Positions 16,748 to 25,956 are shown, numbered from the stretch's first letter. The stretch: 64,000 bases of DNA from Micromonospora trifolii (GCF_022229005.1 NZ_JAKKFD010000066.1:1-64000); one strand, 5' to 3'. Numbers and translations: made by a program. Notes: generated by a model not told the origin, from the letters alone.

Positions 16748-16753
16748 AACTTA
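16748..16753 (-). promoter_or_regulatory. -10 hexamer of a probable leaderless promoter (Nudix gene)
   Basis: TAAGTT on the minus strand fits TANNNT and ends 7 nt before the GTG at 16740. Confidence 0.5.
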
Positions 16754-16783
16754 CGGGGGTTCCCAACGTGTGACCGCCGACAC

Positions 16784-16789
16784 TAGCTT
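16784..16789 (+). promoter_or_regulatory. -10 hexamer of a probable leaderless promoter (acyl-CoA ligase)
   Basis: TAGCTT fits TANNNT, 7 nt before the ATG at 16797. With the divergent Nudix promoter it occupies a very compact 56-bp region. Confidence 0.5.
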
Positions 16790-16796
16790 GTTACCC

Positions 16797-18446
16797 ATGC
16801 GTAGCACGATGATGGACGCCCCTCTGCAGATCTCCCGGATCCTCGACCACGGTGCACTGGTGCACGGCACGGCCGAGGTGGTCACCTGGACGGGCGCCGA
16901 ACCCCGCCGGATGACGTACGCCGAGGTGGGCCGGGCCGCCGCCCGGCTGGCGCACGGGCTGCGCGACGAGTGTGGGGTGACCGGCGACGAGCGGGTCGCC
17001 ACCTTCATGTGGAACAACAACGAGCACCTGGTCGCCTACTTCGCGGTGCCGAGCATGGGCGCGGTGCTGCACACGCTCAACATCCGGCTCTTCCCCGACC
17101 AGGTCGTCTACATCGCCAACCACGCCGAGGACCGGGTGGTGCTCGTCGACAGCACGCTCATTCCGCTGCTGGCCCGGGTGATCGGTGAGCTGACCACTGT
17201 GCGGCACGTCGTGGTGGTCGGCGGCGGCGACCCGGCGCCGCTGGTGGCGGCGGCCGGCGACCGGATCACAGTGCACCACTGGGACGCGTTGCTGGCCGAC
17301 CGGCCCGAGGTGTACGACTGGCCCGAGGTCGACGAGCGCGACGCCGCCGCGCTCTGCTACACCTCGGGCACCACCGGCAACCCGAAGGGCGTGGCCTACT
17401 CGCACCGGTCGATCTACCTGCACTCGTTGCAGGTCTGCATGCCGGAGGGTTTCGGTCTCGGGCCGACCGACCGCGAGTTGGCCATCGTGCCGATGTTCCA
17501 CGCCATGTCCTGGGGCCTGCCCTACGCGGCCTTCCTCTCCGGCGCGTCGCTGATCATGCCGGACCGGTTCCTCCAGGCCGCGCCGATCGCCGAGATGATC
17601 GCCGCCGAGCGGCCCACCCTGGCCGGTGCGGTGCCGACCATCTGGACCGACCTGCTGGCCTACCTGGACACCCACGACGTGGACACCTCCTCGCTAACCG
17701 AGGTGATCGTCGGTGGCTCGGCCTGCCCGCCGGCGCTGATGCACGCGTTCGACGAGCGGCACGGCATCGATGTCATCCACGCCTGGGGGATGACCGAGAT
17801 GTCCCCGCTGGGGTCGGTGTCGCGCCCACCCGCCGGTGCGACAGGTGAAGAGGCCTGGCGCTACCGCTACACCCAGGGGCGGGTGCCGGCGGGCGTGCAG
17901 GCGCGGATCGTCGGCCCGTCCGGCGACCCGATGCCCGCCGACGGCACGGCAGTGGGCGAGCTGGAGGTTCGTGGGCCGTGGGTGACCGCCCGGTACGTCG
18001 GTGACGACGCCCCGGACGAGGAGAAGTTCCGCGACGGCTGGCTGCGTACCGGCGACGTGGGCACCCTCTCGCCGGACGGGTACATCAACCTGACCGACCG
18101 GGCCAAGGACGTGATCAAGTCCGGTGGTGAGTGGATCTCGTCGGTGGAGTTGGAGAACGCGCTGATGGCCCACCCGGCGGTGCTGGAGGCGTGCGTGGTG
18201 GGGGTCCCGGACGAACGATGGGACGAACGTCCGCTGGCCACAGTGGTGGTCCGGGAGGGCGCTTCGGTGACCGCCGAGGAGTTGCGGGACTTCCTGGCCG
18301 GGTCGGTGGCGCGCTGGCAGTTGCCCGAGCGCTGGGCGTTCATCGACACGGTGCCGAAGACCAGCGTCGGCAAGTTCGACAAGAAGGTCGTCCGTTCGCG
18401 GTACGCCGAGGGTGAGCTGACTGTCCGGGAGCTGACAGCCCCGTAA
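16797..18446 (+). CDS. Medium/long-chain fatty-acid--CoA ligase (AMP-binding)
   Basis: This 549-residue adenylate-forming enzyme carries the P-loop YTSGTTGNPKG (residues 188-198), the A5-type HAWGMTEMSPLG, the A7/A8 region YRTGDVG-like LRTGDVGTLSPDGYINLTDRAKDVIKSGGEWISS, and the A10 Lys in KTSVGKFDKK. It activates a carboxylic acid as acyl-AMP and passes it to CoA. The closest group is the FadD/long-chain type. The start has no Shine-Dalgarno but a TAGCTT -10 seven bases upstream; ATG 16809 is a weaker alternative. Confidence 0.9.
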   Translation: MRSTMMDAPLQISRILDHGALVHGTAEVVTWTGAEPRRMTYAEVGRAAARLAHGLRDECGVTGDERVATFMWNNNEHLVAYFAVPSMGAVLHTLNIRLFPDQVVYIANHAEDRVVLVDSTLIPLLARVIGELTTVRHVVVVGGGDPAPLVAAAGDRITVHHWDALLADRPEVYDWPEVDERDAAALCYTSGTTGNPKGVAYSHRSIYLHSLQVCMPEGFGLGPTDRELAIVPMFHAMSWGLPYAAFLSGASLIMPDRFLQAAPIAEMIAAERPTLAGAVPTIWTDLLAYLDTHDVDTSSLTEVIVGGSACPPALMHAFDERHGIDVIHAWGMTEMSPLGSVSRPPAGATGEEAWRYRYTQGRVPAGVQARIVGPSGDPMPADGTAVGELEVRGPWVTARYVGDDAPDEEKFRDGWLRTGDVGTLSPDGYINLTDRAKDVIKSGGEWISSVELENALMAHPAVLEACVVGVPDERWDERPLATVVVREGASVTAEELRDFLAGSVARWQLPERWAFIDTVPKTSVGKFDKKVVRSRYAEGELTVRELTAP

Positions 18447-18503
18447 CGTTTTCCCCGGCACTGTCGCCTGTTGGGGCGGGAGTACTCCTGAAACCCTCCC
18501 CAG

Positions 18504-18540
18504 GGGCGGCCCCGGCGTTCGCACCGCGCCGGGGCCGCCC
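18504..18540. terminator. Hairpin terminator, 14-bp perfect stem
   Basis: Arms 18504-18517 and 18527-18540 are perfectly complementary with a 9-nt loop. It separates the convergent acyl-CoA ligase and quinone-oxidoreductase-like genes. Confidence 0.75.
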
Positions 18541-18630
18541 GCTCCACGCGGGGTGACCCGCACCGTCATTGTTGCGAAAGTTGTTCGCTTCTGTCCTGCT
18601 GACGGGGAAATCGGGTGGTCAGCGACCCGA

Positions 18631-19641
18631 TCAGGCGTCGCTGGTGGTGATCAGCACCTTCCCCACCGTCGAGTCCTCCACCGCCTGGTGCGCCGCCGCC
18701 GCCTCGGCCAACGGGTAGTAGTGCAGCGGCAGACCGGCGTCCGCGCCGACCCGGATGCCACCCTGGCTGGCCGCCGCCGCCACGTCCTTCACGCCCTGCG
18801 CCTTGGCCGCCTTCGGCTCGGTGTAGACCAGCACGAACTGCCAGCGGGCGTTCGGCGCCATCATCGCCCGGATCGGGATGCTCACCTCGTCCCCGCCGTT
18901 GTCGGCGTACATGCAGACCGCGCCGCCGTGCCGCAGCACCCGTGCGTCGACCGAGGCGTTGCGGGCGGGGGAGACCTCCACGATCGTGTGCACCCCGTCG
19001 GGGGCGATCTTGTGGACCTCCTCGACCACGTCCTGCTCCCGATAGTTGATCACGAAGGAGGCGCCGGCCGAGGCAGCGAGCTGCGCCTTCTCCGCGCTGC
19101 TCACAGTGGCGATCACAGTGGCGTCGGCCCAGCGGGCGAGTTGGATCGCGGCGTTGCCGACAGCGCCCGCGCCGCCCTGCACCAGCACCGTGTGATCCGC
19201 CAGCGCGCCGGCCCGCAGCGTGTCCGGCATGAACTCGCCAGCCGTCAGACAGCGGTGCGCGGTGAGGAACGGGATGCCCAGGGCCGCGCCCAGCTCGAAC
19301 GGAGCGGGGCCGAGGCGTACCGCCTGCCGGACCGGCACCAGCGTGTACTCCGCCGTCGTGCCCCACTGTCGCTGCCAGGCGGCCTCCCAGACCCACACCC
19401 GCTCACCGATCAGGTCGGGGTCGACCCCCTCGCCGACCGCCTCGACCACCCCCGCGCCGTCCTGCCCGGGGATCTGCCACCCGTTCGGCGGGGCGTTGCG
19501 GCGGGACTTCCAGTCGGTCGGGTTCACCCCGGAGACCGCCATCCGCACCAGTACCTCGCCCGCGCCCGGCTCCGGCACCGGCCGGTCGACCAGCTCGAGC
19601 ACCGAAGGGTCGCCGTTGCGCTCGTACACGATGGCCTTCAT
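18631..19641 (-). CDS. NADPH:quinone oxidoreductase-like MDR protein
   Basis: This 336-residue zinc-free medium-chain dehydrogenase starts MKAIVYERNGDPSVLELVDRPVPEPGAGEVLVR. It has the GQDGAGVVEAVGEGV signature of quinone oxidoreductases and a Rossmann loop VQGGAGAVGNAAIQLARW near residue 150. The catalytic zinc ligands of alcohol dehydrogenases are absent. It should reduce quinones or activated alkenes with NADPH. The next gene upstream on this strand is a HAD phosphatase that ends 28 bp away. Confidence 0.88.
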   Translation of the reverse strand: MKAIVYERNGDPSVLELVDRPVPEPGAGEVLVRMAVSGVNPTDWKSRRNAPPNGWQIPGQDGAGVVEAVGEGVDPDLIGERVWVWEAAWQRQWGTTAEYTLVPVRQAVRLGPAPFELGAALGIPFLTAHRCLTAGEFMPDTLRAGALADHTVLVQGGAGAVGNAAIQLARWADATVIATVSSAEKAQLAASAGASFVINYREQDVVEEVHKIAPDGVHTIVEVSPARNASVDARVLRHGGAVCMYADNGGDEVSIPIRAMMAPNARWQFVLVYTEPKAAKAQGVKDVAAAASQGGIRVGADAGLPLHYYPLAEAAAAHQAVEDSTVGKVLITTSDA

Positions 19642-19669
19642 CCGTGGTCTCTACCCGGCTCGACCCGTG

Positions 19670-20323
19670 TCAACCCAGCTCGTCCACCAGCTCGGGGGTC
19701 AGCTCACCGATCGCGTCCAGCGTCACCACGGCCAGCCCGGCGGCGTCCGGATCGAGCGGGTACGAGCCGTGCGGCACCGCCACCACCCGCATCCCCGCCG
19801 CCGCGGCGGAGCGCACCCCGTTGGACGAGTCCTCCACAGCCGCACAGCGGGTCGGGTCGACGCCGAGGCGCTGCGCCACACTCAGGTACACGTCCGGTGC
19901 GGGCTTGCCCCGCTCGGTCTGCTCGGTGGAGAGGGTCGCGCCGAACGCGTCGGTCAGGCCGGTCGCCGCCAGCGCCGCCTCGATCAACCGGGTCGGCGAC
20001 GAACTGGCCAACCCCAGCGGCCACCGCGCGGCCAGCCGGCGAACGACCTGGTCGGCGCCGTCGATGAGGGGTACGTGGTCCCGGTAGCGTCGGGTCATCT
20101 CCTCGACCACCTCGACGGCGACCTGCTCGGCGGTGCGGCCGACGCCCAGCTCTCCGCTGAGGTAGCGGGCCCACTCGCCGGTGCTCATCCCCATCAGCCG
20201 ACGTTGTGTGTCCGGCTGCCACGTCCCGCCGTGCGCCGCCACGTACGCCCGGCGGACCTCCTCCCACACCGGCTCGGAATCCACGATCACGCCGTCCAGG
20301 TCGAAGACCACCGCATCAGTCAC
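19670..20323 (-). CDS. HAD-superfamily phosphatase, beta-phosphoglucomutase-like
   Basis: This 217-residue HAD hydrolase begins VTDAVVFDLDGVIVDSEPVWEE (motif I DxDGxxxDSE with a four-helix cap after it). Motif II is LASSSPT, motif III is the Lys in ERGKPAPDVYL, and motif IV is AVEDSSNGVRSAAAAGM. It belongs to the beta-PGM/sugar-phosphatase branch. The GTG at 20323 begins the motif I strand directly; longer forms only add shadow sequence. It lies 32 bp downstream of the SCO6745-family gene. Confidence 0.88.
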   Translation of the reverse strand: MTDAVVFDLDGVIVDSEPVWEEVRRAYVAAHGGTWQPDTQRRLMGMSTGEWARYLSGELGVGRTAEQVAVEVVEEMTRRYRDHVPLIDGADQVVRRLAARWPLGLASSSPTRLIEAALAATGLTDAFGATLSTEQTERGKPAPDVYLSVAQRLGVDPTRCAAVEDSSNGVRSAAAAGMRVVAVPHGSYPLDPDAAGLAVVTLDAIGELTPELVDELG

Positions 20324-20355
20324 GGGCCCATCCTGCCCGACCGGTGGGTGCCCGG

Positions 20356-21222
20356 TCAGCTCGGCAACGCGGGCAGACCGAGCGGGCTGCCCTCGGGGAG
20401 CAGGGTGTGGCCGGACCGGGCGATCGGCTCCAGCAGCTCCCGGAGCCGGTCCGTGTCCTGGGCGCCCAGCGCCTGCCACGGGTGCGCGGCGGCCCGGTCG
20501 GTGGCGTCCTCGATGGCCTGGAACTCGGCCCGGGCGTGCTCGGTGGCCGCGCCGTCCCCGGTGAGCCAACCCCGCTCGGCAAGCCGCTCACGGGCGGCGT
20601 TCCACTGCTCCTCGGACCAGCCGCGGCCCAGCAGGTACTGCGGCGACGACCCGTCCAGCGCGACCCGCACGGTCAGCGTCTCCACCGGGTCCAGGCCGGC
20701 GGCCACCAGCGCGGCCACGTGCCCGTCCCCCCGGTGCTCGCGCAGCGTCGTGGCGGCCTGCCAGAGCCGCGCCAGCGGGTACTCGCCGGCCGGGAGGGCG
20801 GCGTTGGCGGCGCCGAGCACCCGGCCGGCGGTCTGCGCCGCCGCGGCGGCCCGCTCCAGCAGGTCGGCGGCCTCCACCAGGTGCGACTCCGGAAGCTCGT
20901 AGGTCAGCTCGGCGAGCGCCTGCACGGCACCGGTCAGACGGGCGCGCAGCGCCTCCTGCGGGGTGGCCAACCGCCACACCGCCGGCAGCGCGCGGGCCAC
21001 CATCTGCGGCGCGAAGTTGAAGAAGGCGGCGATCACCGGGGCCGCCTCGGCGGCTCCCAGCGGCGCGGCACGACCGGCGAAATAACCGCGCCAGTAGCCG
21101 CGCAGCCCGACCGCCTCGTACGCGGCCCGGGCCCGGGGGTGCAGGTAGGTGACAGTGTGCACCGGCTCGAAGTACGCCCACATCGACCGGGCGGTCCGCC
21201 CAGGCTCGTCCAGCGCCGTCAC
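20356..21222 (-). CDS. SCO6745-family protein
   Basis: This 288-residue, mostly alpha-helical actinobacterial protein matches the SCO6745 family pattern: RSMWAYFEPVHTVTYLHPRARAAYEAVGLRGYWRGYFAGRAAPLG, then NFAPQMVARALPAVW, and the C-terminal winged-helix-like half ending DTDRLRELLEPI. No function is established for the family. The GTG at 21222 is chosen because GGAGG lies 5 nt upstream. The open frame continues to a GTG at 21258, which would place the start inside the terminator hairpin of the gene before it. Confidence 0.8.
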   Translation of the reverse strand: MTALDEPGRTARSMWAYFEPVHTVTYLHPRARAAYEAVGLRGYWRGYFAGRAAPLGAAEAAPVIAAFFNFAPQMVARALPAVWRLATPQEALRARLTGAVQALAELTYELPESHLVEAADLLERAAAAAQTAGRVLGAANAALPAGEYPLARLWQAATTLREHRGDGHVAALVAAGLDPVETLTVRVALDGSSPQYLLGRGWSEEQWNAARERLAERGWLTGDGAATEHARAEFQAIEDATDRAAAHPWQALGAQDTDRLRELLEPIARSGHTLLPEGSPLGLPALPS

Positions 21223-21255
21223 ATGCACCTCCGCGTCCCGGTTCCGGATGCTGCT

Positions 21256-21283
21256 CACCCCGGGCGGCGAACCGCCCGGGGTG
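21256..21283. terminator. Hairpin terminator, 12-bp perfect stem
   Basis: Arms 21256-21267 and 21272-21283 pair perfectly around a CGAA tetraloop. On the minus strand it follows the FKBP gene and precedes the SCO6745-family gene, so the two are probably separate transcripts. Confidence 0.7.
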
Positions 21284-21375
21284 ACGCCGAACCTACTGCC
21301 GCAGGGTGACGGGCCGGAAGCCCCATGTGAACAACTCCATCGCGTCGCGGTGACAACCGGGACGACCCGGACAGG

Positions 21376-22047
21376 TCACTGGGCGGCGAGCACGTCCACC
21401 ACGAAGCGCAGCGGACCGGTGGGACGTCCACCGGCGGCGGCCTCGTCGTTGCCGTAACCGAGCTCGCCCGGGATGTCGAGCTGCACCCGGCTGCCGACGG
21501 TCACCCCCACCAGACCCTGGTCCCAGCCGGGAATGACCTGGCCGACGCCGATCGGGAAGGTGGCCGGCTGCCCGGCCTTCCAGGACGAGTCGAACTCCTT
21601 GCCGTCCTTGTAGAACACGCCCACGTAGTTGGTGGTGATGTTCTGGCCCTTCTGCACGGCCGGGCCCTTGCCCTTGATCAGCGGGGTGACAGTGAGCTTC
21701 TTGAGGTCGCCGGTGCCCGGCGTCACAGTCGGCTTGGTGCCCAGCGCCGGATCGGCGCCCTCGGGCAGCTGCGGAGCGGGCGGTGCGCCGGCCTCGTCGG
21801 GGGCCGGGGCGGAGGCGGACGGGGTCCCGTCGGCCTGGGTCTTGGGCTTGTCGTCGCCGCCGCCGATCGCCACGAAGACGCCGATCAGCAACCCGACCAC
21901 GGCGACGGCGGCGAGGCCGCTGGCCCACGCGTTGCGCTTGCGCCTCGCGTCGGCGGCCTTCTTCTCCGCCAACTGGGCGGCCAGGCGGCGCCCCGACTTG
22001 GTTGCCGGGCTCTGGTCCGGGCCCGTCTGCTGCGTCCGCTCGCTCAC
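21376..22047 (-). CDS. Membrane-anchored FKBP-type peptidyl-prolyl isomerase
   Basis: The 223-residue protein has a cytoplasmic Lys/Arg-rich N-terminus, one membrane helix (about residues 44-65, GLAAVAVVGLLIGVFVAIGG), a Pro/Ala-rich spacer and a C-terminal FKBP domain of about 105 residues. FKBP landmarks include NYVGVFYKDGKEFDSSW, PIGVGQVIPGWDQGLVG, and IPGELGYG. It probably assists folding of secreted proteins outside the membrane. The GTG at 22047 follows AGGGAG with an 8-nt gap; the longer open frame from 22122 lacks such a site. Confidence 0.88.
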   Translation of the reverse strand: MSERTQQTGPDQSPATKSGRRLAAQLAEKKAADARRKRNAWASGLAAVAVVGLLIGVFVAIGGGDDKPKTQADGTPSASAPAPDEAGAPPAPQLPEGADPALGTKPTVTPGTGDLKKLTVTPLIKGKGPAVQKGQNITTNYVGVFYKDGKEFDSSWKAGQPATFPIGVGQVIPGWDQGLVGVTVGSRVQLDIPGELGYGNDEAAAGGRPTGPLRFVVDVLAAQ

Positions 22048-22193
22048 GTCGTCGACTCCCTGCTGCGAAGTGTGGCCGGCACCCGGTGCCGGGGGGAAAG
22101 CCGACGCACACGGTACCCGCACTGCGGCCTACCGTGCCCGCCGCGGACGCCTCGGATCGCCCAGCGCGACACTTCCGGAGCTTTCCCGGGCGG

Positions 22194-22832
22194 TTATTCC
22201 GGGACGACCATGAAGTCGGTCACGAACGAGGTGACCCGGCCGTCGGCGGCACGGCCGATCCAGGTGCCGTAGCAACCGTCACCCCAACCCGTGGACACTG
22301 TGACCACGTTGGCGCCGCTGGCCTCGTCCAACACGGCGGTGATCAGCCCCGGAACCGGGGACGAGGGCAGCTCGGCCGGAATGAAGACCTCCTCGATCCG
22401 GTCCTCGTCCCAGTCCTCCAGGGCGGCGAGCGCTGTCGGGTCGGCGAAGGTGCCGATGCCGGCGTCCACGCCGTAGCCGAAGTAGTCGTCAGCGCCGAGC
22501 GTGGCGACGTCCTGGTCGCCCGCGACGGCCGGCTCCCAGCGGATGGTCGGCTCAGCCGAGACGACCAGCTCCAGCGCGGCGACCCGGCGGTCCACCTCGG
22601 CGTCCTCGCGGAGCACCACCGCCACCCAGGCGCGGGCGGGGTGCCGCCCCGGCGGCACTGTCACAGTGAACGGCTCGGCCTCCGGGCAGACCAGCGGGTC
22701 ACACCCGACCACGCGGCCGGTCGGCAACACGATGTCGCCCACCGGGTGAACCTCGATCAGGTATCCGCCGTGCTGGTCGGTGAAGCGGGCGCCGGGCGTC
22801 AGCAACCGGTCCAGATCAGGGGTGTACGGCAT
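22194..22832 (-). CDS. DUF4241 domain-containing protein
   Basis: This 212-residue soluble protein fits DUF4241: an early TGRVVGCDPLVCPEAEPF segment, VPPGRHPARAWVAVV with the conserved Pro-Gly turn, and the C-terminal SGWGDGCYGTWIGRAADGRVTSFVTDFMVV-type strand pair. The family has no known biochemical function. The ATG at 22832 is preceded by GGAGGAG at 5 nt. It lies alone between the Ku gene and the FKBP gene, all on the minus strand. Confidence 0.8.
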   Translation of the reverse strand: MPYTPDLDRLLTPGARFTDQHGGYLIEVHPVGDIVLPTGRVVGCDPLVCPEAEPFTVTVPPGRHPARAWVAVVLREDAEVDRRVAALELVVSAEPTIRWEPAVAGDQDVATLGADDYFGYGVDAGIGTFADPTALAALEDWDEDRIEEVFIPAELPSSPVPGLITAVLDEASGANVVTVSTGWGDGCYGTWIGRAADGRVTSFVTDFMVVPE

Positions 22833-22905
22833 GGGGGCTCCTCCGGTCGCCAGCGGCCGGCGGAGCGTACCCGGAGAGGCGGACACCGCCGCCGCTGCCG
22901 TGCGG

Positions 22906-23940
22906 TCAGGCGCTCTTGCGGGGTGCTGTCTTGCGCGCGGCCGTCTTCTTCGCCGGCTCTGCCTTCGTGGCGGCGGCCTTCTTGGCGGCGGTCTTCTTCG
23001 CCGGCTCGGCCGCCTTCTTCTCGGCCGTCTTCTTCGCCGCGGTCTTCTTCGCGGGAGCCTTGGCCGCCTTCTTCTCGGCTGCCTTCTGCGCCGACCGCGC
23101 CGACGAGATGGGCGTCGGCTCGCCACCACCACCACCACCGCCGCCACGGGCCGGCTGCTCGCCGCGAGCCGCCTTGGCGCGCTCCACCGAGGCCTTCAAC
23201 GCCGCCATCAGGTCCACCGCCGCGGCCGGGGCCTCCTCGACCTCCTCCGGCTGGACGACCTCCCGACCCTCCACCTTGGCGTCGATGACCTCCTGCAACG
23301 CGGCCCGGTAGTCGTCGGTGAAGACGTCCGGCTCGAACTCGCCGGTCATCGAGTCGATCAGGGAGCTGGCCATCGCCAGCTCCGGCGGGCGCACCTTGAG
23401 GTCCTCGTCGAGGAAACCGAAGTCCGGGGTACGGATCTCGTCCGGCCAGAGCATGGTGTTGAGCAGCAGCACACCCTCGCGGACCCGCAGCGTGGCCAGC
23501 TGCTCCCGCTGGCGCAGCGCCACCTTGACGATGGCCACCCGCTCCGAGTCGATGAGTGCGTCGCGCAGCAGCACGTACGGCTTTGTCGCCGCGCCCTCCG
23601 GCTCGAGAAAGTACGCCTTGTTGTAGAGGATCGGGTCGACCTGCTCGGCCGGCACGAACTCCAACACGTCGATGGCGCGGGAGCTGGTCAACGGCAGGTC
23701 GGCGAAGTCCTCGTCGGTGAGGATCACCATTTCGCCGCCGCCGATGTCGTAGCCCTTGGCGATGTCGTCGTAGGTGACCTCTTCACCGCAGACCGAGCAG
23801 GTGCGCTTGTAGCGGATCCGACCGCCGTCCTCGCGGTGCACCTGGTGGAACCGAATGTCCTTCTCCTCGGTCGCGGAGTAGAGCTTCACCCCGATCGAGA
23901 CGAGCCCGAACGACACGGCTCCCTTCCAGATGGCACGCAT
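22906..23940 (-). CDS. ku: Ku DNA end-binding protein (NHEJ)
   Basis: The 344-residue bacterial Ku begins MRAIWKGAVSFGLVSIGVKLYSATEEKDI. Residues up to about 255 form the homodimeric ring that threads onto double-strand ends, with the central KGY/EFVP region recognisable. Residues 280-344 are a Lys/Ala-rich repetitive tail (KKTAAKK-type), as in mycobacterial and Streptomyces Ku, where it aids DNA bridging. The ATG at 23940 has AAGGGAG upstream. It diverges from the ligase and polymerase genes that form the rest of this repair set. Confidence 0.93.
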   Translation of the reverse strand: MRAIWKGAVSFGLVSIGVKLYSATEEKDIRFHQVHREDGGRIRYKRTCSVCGEEVTYDDIAKGYDIGGGEMVILTDEDFADLPLTSSRAIDVLEFVPAEQVDPILYNKAYFLEPEGAATKPYVLLRDALIDSERVAIVKVALRQREQLATLRVREGVLLLNTMLWPDEIRTPDFGFLDEDLKVRPPELAMASSLIDSMTGEFEPDVFTDDYRAALQEVIDAKVEGREVVQPEEVEEAPAAAVDLMAALKASVERAKAARGEQPARGGGGGGGGEPTPISSARSAQKAAEKKAAKAPAKKTAAKKTAEKKAAEPAKKTAAKKAAATKAEPAKKTAARKTAPRKSA

Positions 23941-24013
23941 CCTGCGCTCCCTTCCCCGGTATCGACCATGCTCGCATCCGAAAGAACCGGACGCGAGGTG
24001 TTCGGGCTGCTAC

Positions 24014-24019
24014 TACAGT
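24014..24019 (+). promoter_or_regulatory. -10 hexamer of a probable leaderless promoter (DNA ligase gene)
   Basis: TACAGT fits TANNNT and ends 6 nt before the GTG at 24026, the start preferred for the ligase gene. Confidence 0.5.
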
Positions 24020-24025
24020 CGGGTC

Positions 24026-24967
24026 GTGCCCGGCGCGCCGCTCAAGCCGATGCTCGCGATGACCGGGCCGCTCCCGGCGGGTGACGGCTGGGCGTACGAG
24101 TTCAAGTGGGACGGCGTCCGCGCCCTGGCCGACATCTCAGGCGGCGGTCAGCACCTGTATGCCCGTTCCGGCGTGGAGATCACCGCCGCGTACCCGGAGT
24201 TGGCCACCCTGCCCGAGCAGGTCGACGATGCGCTGCTCGACGGCGAGGTGGTGCTGCTCGGCCAGGGCGGGCAGCCGTCCTTCACCGCGCTGGCCGAGCG
24301 GATGCACGTCCGGGACCGGGCCAAGGCCGCCCGGTTGGCCGCCGTCATGCCGGTGACGTACATGATCTTCGACCTGCTCCGGCTGAACGGCGACGACCTG
24401 ACCGGCTGGCCGTACGAGCGCCGCCGGGAGGCGCTGGACGCGCTCGCGCTCGGTGGCCTCCGGTGGGCGGTGCCGCCGATGTTCACCGACGGGCCGGCCA
24501 CCTACGAGGCGGCCGGAGAGCACGGCCTGGAGGGGGTGATGGCCAAGCGGGTCGGGGCCGTCTACCGCCCGGGGGTGCGCTCGCCGGACTGGGTGAAGGT
24601 CAAGCTGGAGGTGACCGGCGACTTCGTCATCGGCGGTTGGCGACCGGGCGCGCGCCGGATCGGCGGGCTGCTGGTCGGGGTGCCCGGCCCGGACGGCCGA
24701 CTGATCTACCGGGGTCGGGTCGGCGGCGGGATCGGCGCGGCCATCGAGCGGCAGCTCCTCGCCGAGCTGGAACCGCTGCGCTCCGGCGTGTCACCGTTCG
24801 CGCCGGGTGTGCCGCGCGAGGATGCGCGGGGCGCCATCTGGGTAACACCCCAGGTGGTGGTGGAGGTGAAGTACGGCCAGCGCACCCCCGACGGCCGGCT
24901 GCGCTTCCCCCGGGTGCTGCGGCTGCGCCCGGACAAGCCTCCGGAGGAGGTCGACGATGCCGGCTGA
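24026..24967 (+). CDS. ATP-dependent DNA ligase (LigD ligase-domain type)
   Basis: This 313-residue enzyme has the nucleotidyltransferase core with adenylation motif I KWDGVR (residues 27-32, Lys27), motif III IFDLLRLNG, motif IV EGVMAKR and motif V VKVKLEVTGDF, followed by an OB-fold. Polymerase and phosphoesterase domains of full LigD are absent; the polymerase is the next gene. It seals ends held by Ku. The GTG start agrees with a TACAGT -10 six bases upstream. Its last 11 bases overlap the polymerase gene. Confidence 0.9.
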   Translation: MPGAPLKPMLAMTGPLPAGDGWAYEFKWDGVRALADISGGGQHLYARSGVEITAAYPELATLPEQVDDALLDGEVVLLGQGGQPSFTALAERMHVRDRAKAARLAAVMPVTYMIFDLLRLNGDDLTGWPYERRREALDALALGGLRWAVPPMFTDGPATYEAAGEHGLEGVMAKRVGAVYRPGVRSPDWVKVKLEVTGDFVIGGWRPGARRIGGLLVGVPGPDGRLIYRGRVGGGIGAAIERQLLAELEPLRSGVSPFAPGVPREDARGAIWVTPQVVVEVKYGQRTPDGRLRFPRVLRLRPDKPPEEVDDAG

Positions 24968-25868
24968 ACGGCTACGGGTGGACGTCGAGGGCCGCGCGCT
25001 GGAGTTGTCCAACCTGGACAAGGTGCTCTACCCGGCGGCCGGGTTCACGAAGGGTGAGGTGATCGACTACTACACCCGGATCTCCCCGGTGCTGCTGCCG
25101 CACCTGCGGGACCGGCCGGTCACCCGGATCCGCTATCCCAACGGGGTGGACGACAAGTCGTTCTTCGAGAAGAACACGCCGGCCGCGACCCCGGACTGGG
25201 TGCGGGTGGAGAACCTGCCCGCGCCCGGGTCGACGAAGGGCCGGGAGACCATCGACTACGTGGTCGCCGACGACCTGCCCACACTGGTCTGGCTGGCCAA
25301 CCTGGCCGCGTTGGAGCTGCACACACCGCAGTGGAAGGTGGGCGAACACCCGGACATGATGGTCGTCGACCTGGACCCGGGGCCGCCGGCCGGGCTCGCC
25401 GAGTGTTGCCCGGTGGCGGTCCTGATGCGTGACCGCCTCGCCGACGACGGCATCGAGTCGTACCCGAAGACCTCCGGCAAGAAGGGCATGCAGCTCTGCT
25501 GCCCGATCGCCGGCACCCAGTCGTCCGACCTCGTCTCCGACTACGCGCGACGGATCGCCCAGGAGCTGGAGAAGGCCCACCCGAAGCTGATCGTGTCGAG
25601 GATGGCGAAGAACCTTCGACCGGGCAAGGTCTTCATCGACTGGAGTCAGAACAACGCGGCGAAGACCACTGTGGCGCCGTACTCGCTGCGGGCCCAGTCG
25701 GTGCCGTCGGTGTCGACGCCGCTGACCTGGGACGAGGTGGAGGCCGGCGCGCGCGGCCGGAAGCCGGCCGTCCGCCAGTTCACCGCCGCCGAGGTCCTGG
25801 CCCGGGTCGAGGAGTACGACGATTTGCTCGGCCCGCTGCTCGAAGGCGGCCCGGAGTTGCCGGGCTGA
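24957..25868 (+). CDS. LigD-type polymerase/primase domain protein
   Basis: This 303-residue protein is the archaeo-eukaryotic-primase-like polymerase domain of LigD: ELSNLDKVLYPAAGFTKGEVIDYY at the start, DDKSFFEKN, metal-binding MMVVDLDPG with its DxD pair, YPKTSGKKGMQL, and FIDWSQN with a third acidic residue. It adds ribonucleotides or fills gaps during end joining. The ATG at 24957 lies inside the ligase gene with GGAGGAGG just upstream, so translation is coupled. No LigD phosphoesterase domain was found in the window. Confidence 0.92.
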   Translation: MPAERLRVDVEGRALELSNLDKVLYPAAGFTKGEVIDYYTRISPVLLPHLRDRPVTRIRYPNGVDDKSFFEKNTPAATPDWVRVENLPAPGSTKGRETIDYVVADDLPTLVWLANLAALELHTPQWKVGEHPDMMVVDLDPGPPAGLAECCPVAVLMRDRLADDGIESYPKTSGKKGMQLCCPIAGTQSSDLVSDYARRIAQELEKAHPKLIVSRMAKNLRPGKVFIDWSQNNAAKTTVAPYSLRAQSVPSVSTPLTWDEVEAGARGRKPAVRQFTAAEVLARVEEYDDLLGPLLEGGPELPG

Positions 25869-25956
25869 CGTCAGGTGACGTTGGGTGCCCAGGGACAGGG
25901 GCGGTACCCGTGACAGAGCGTCGCGGGCCTCGGGGTCCCGTGCGGGCCGCTCACCA

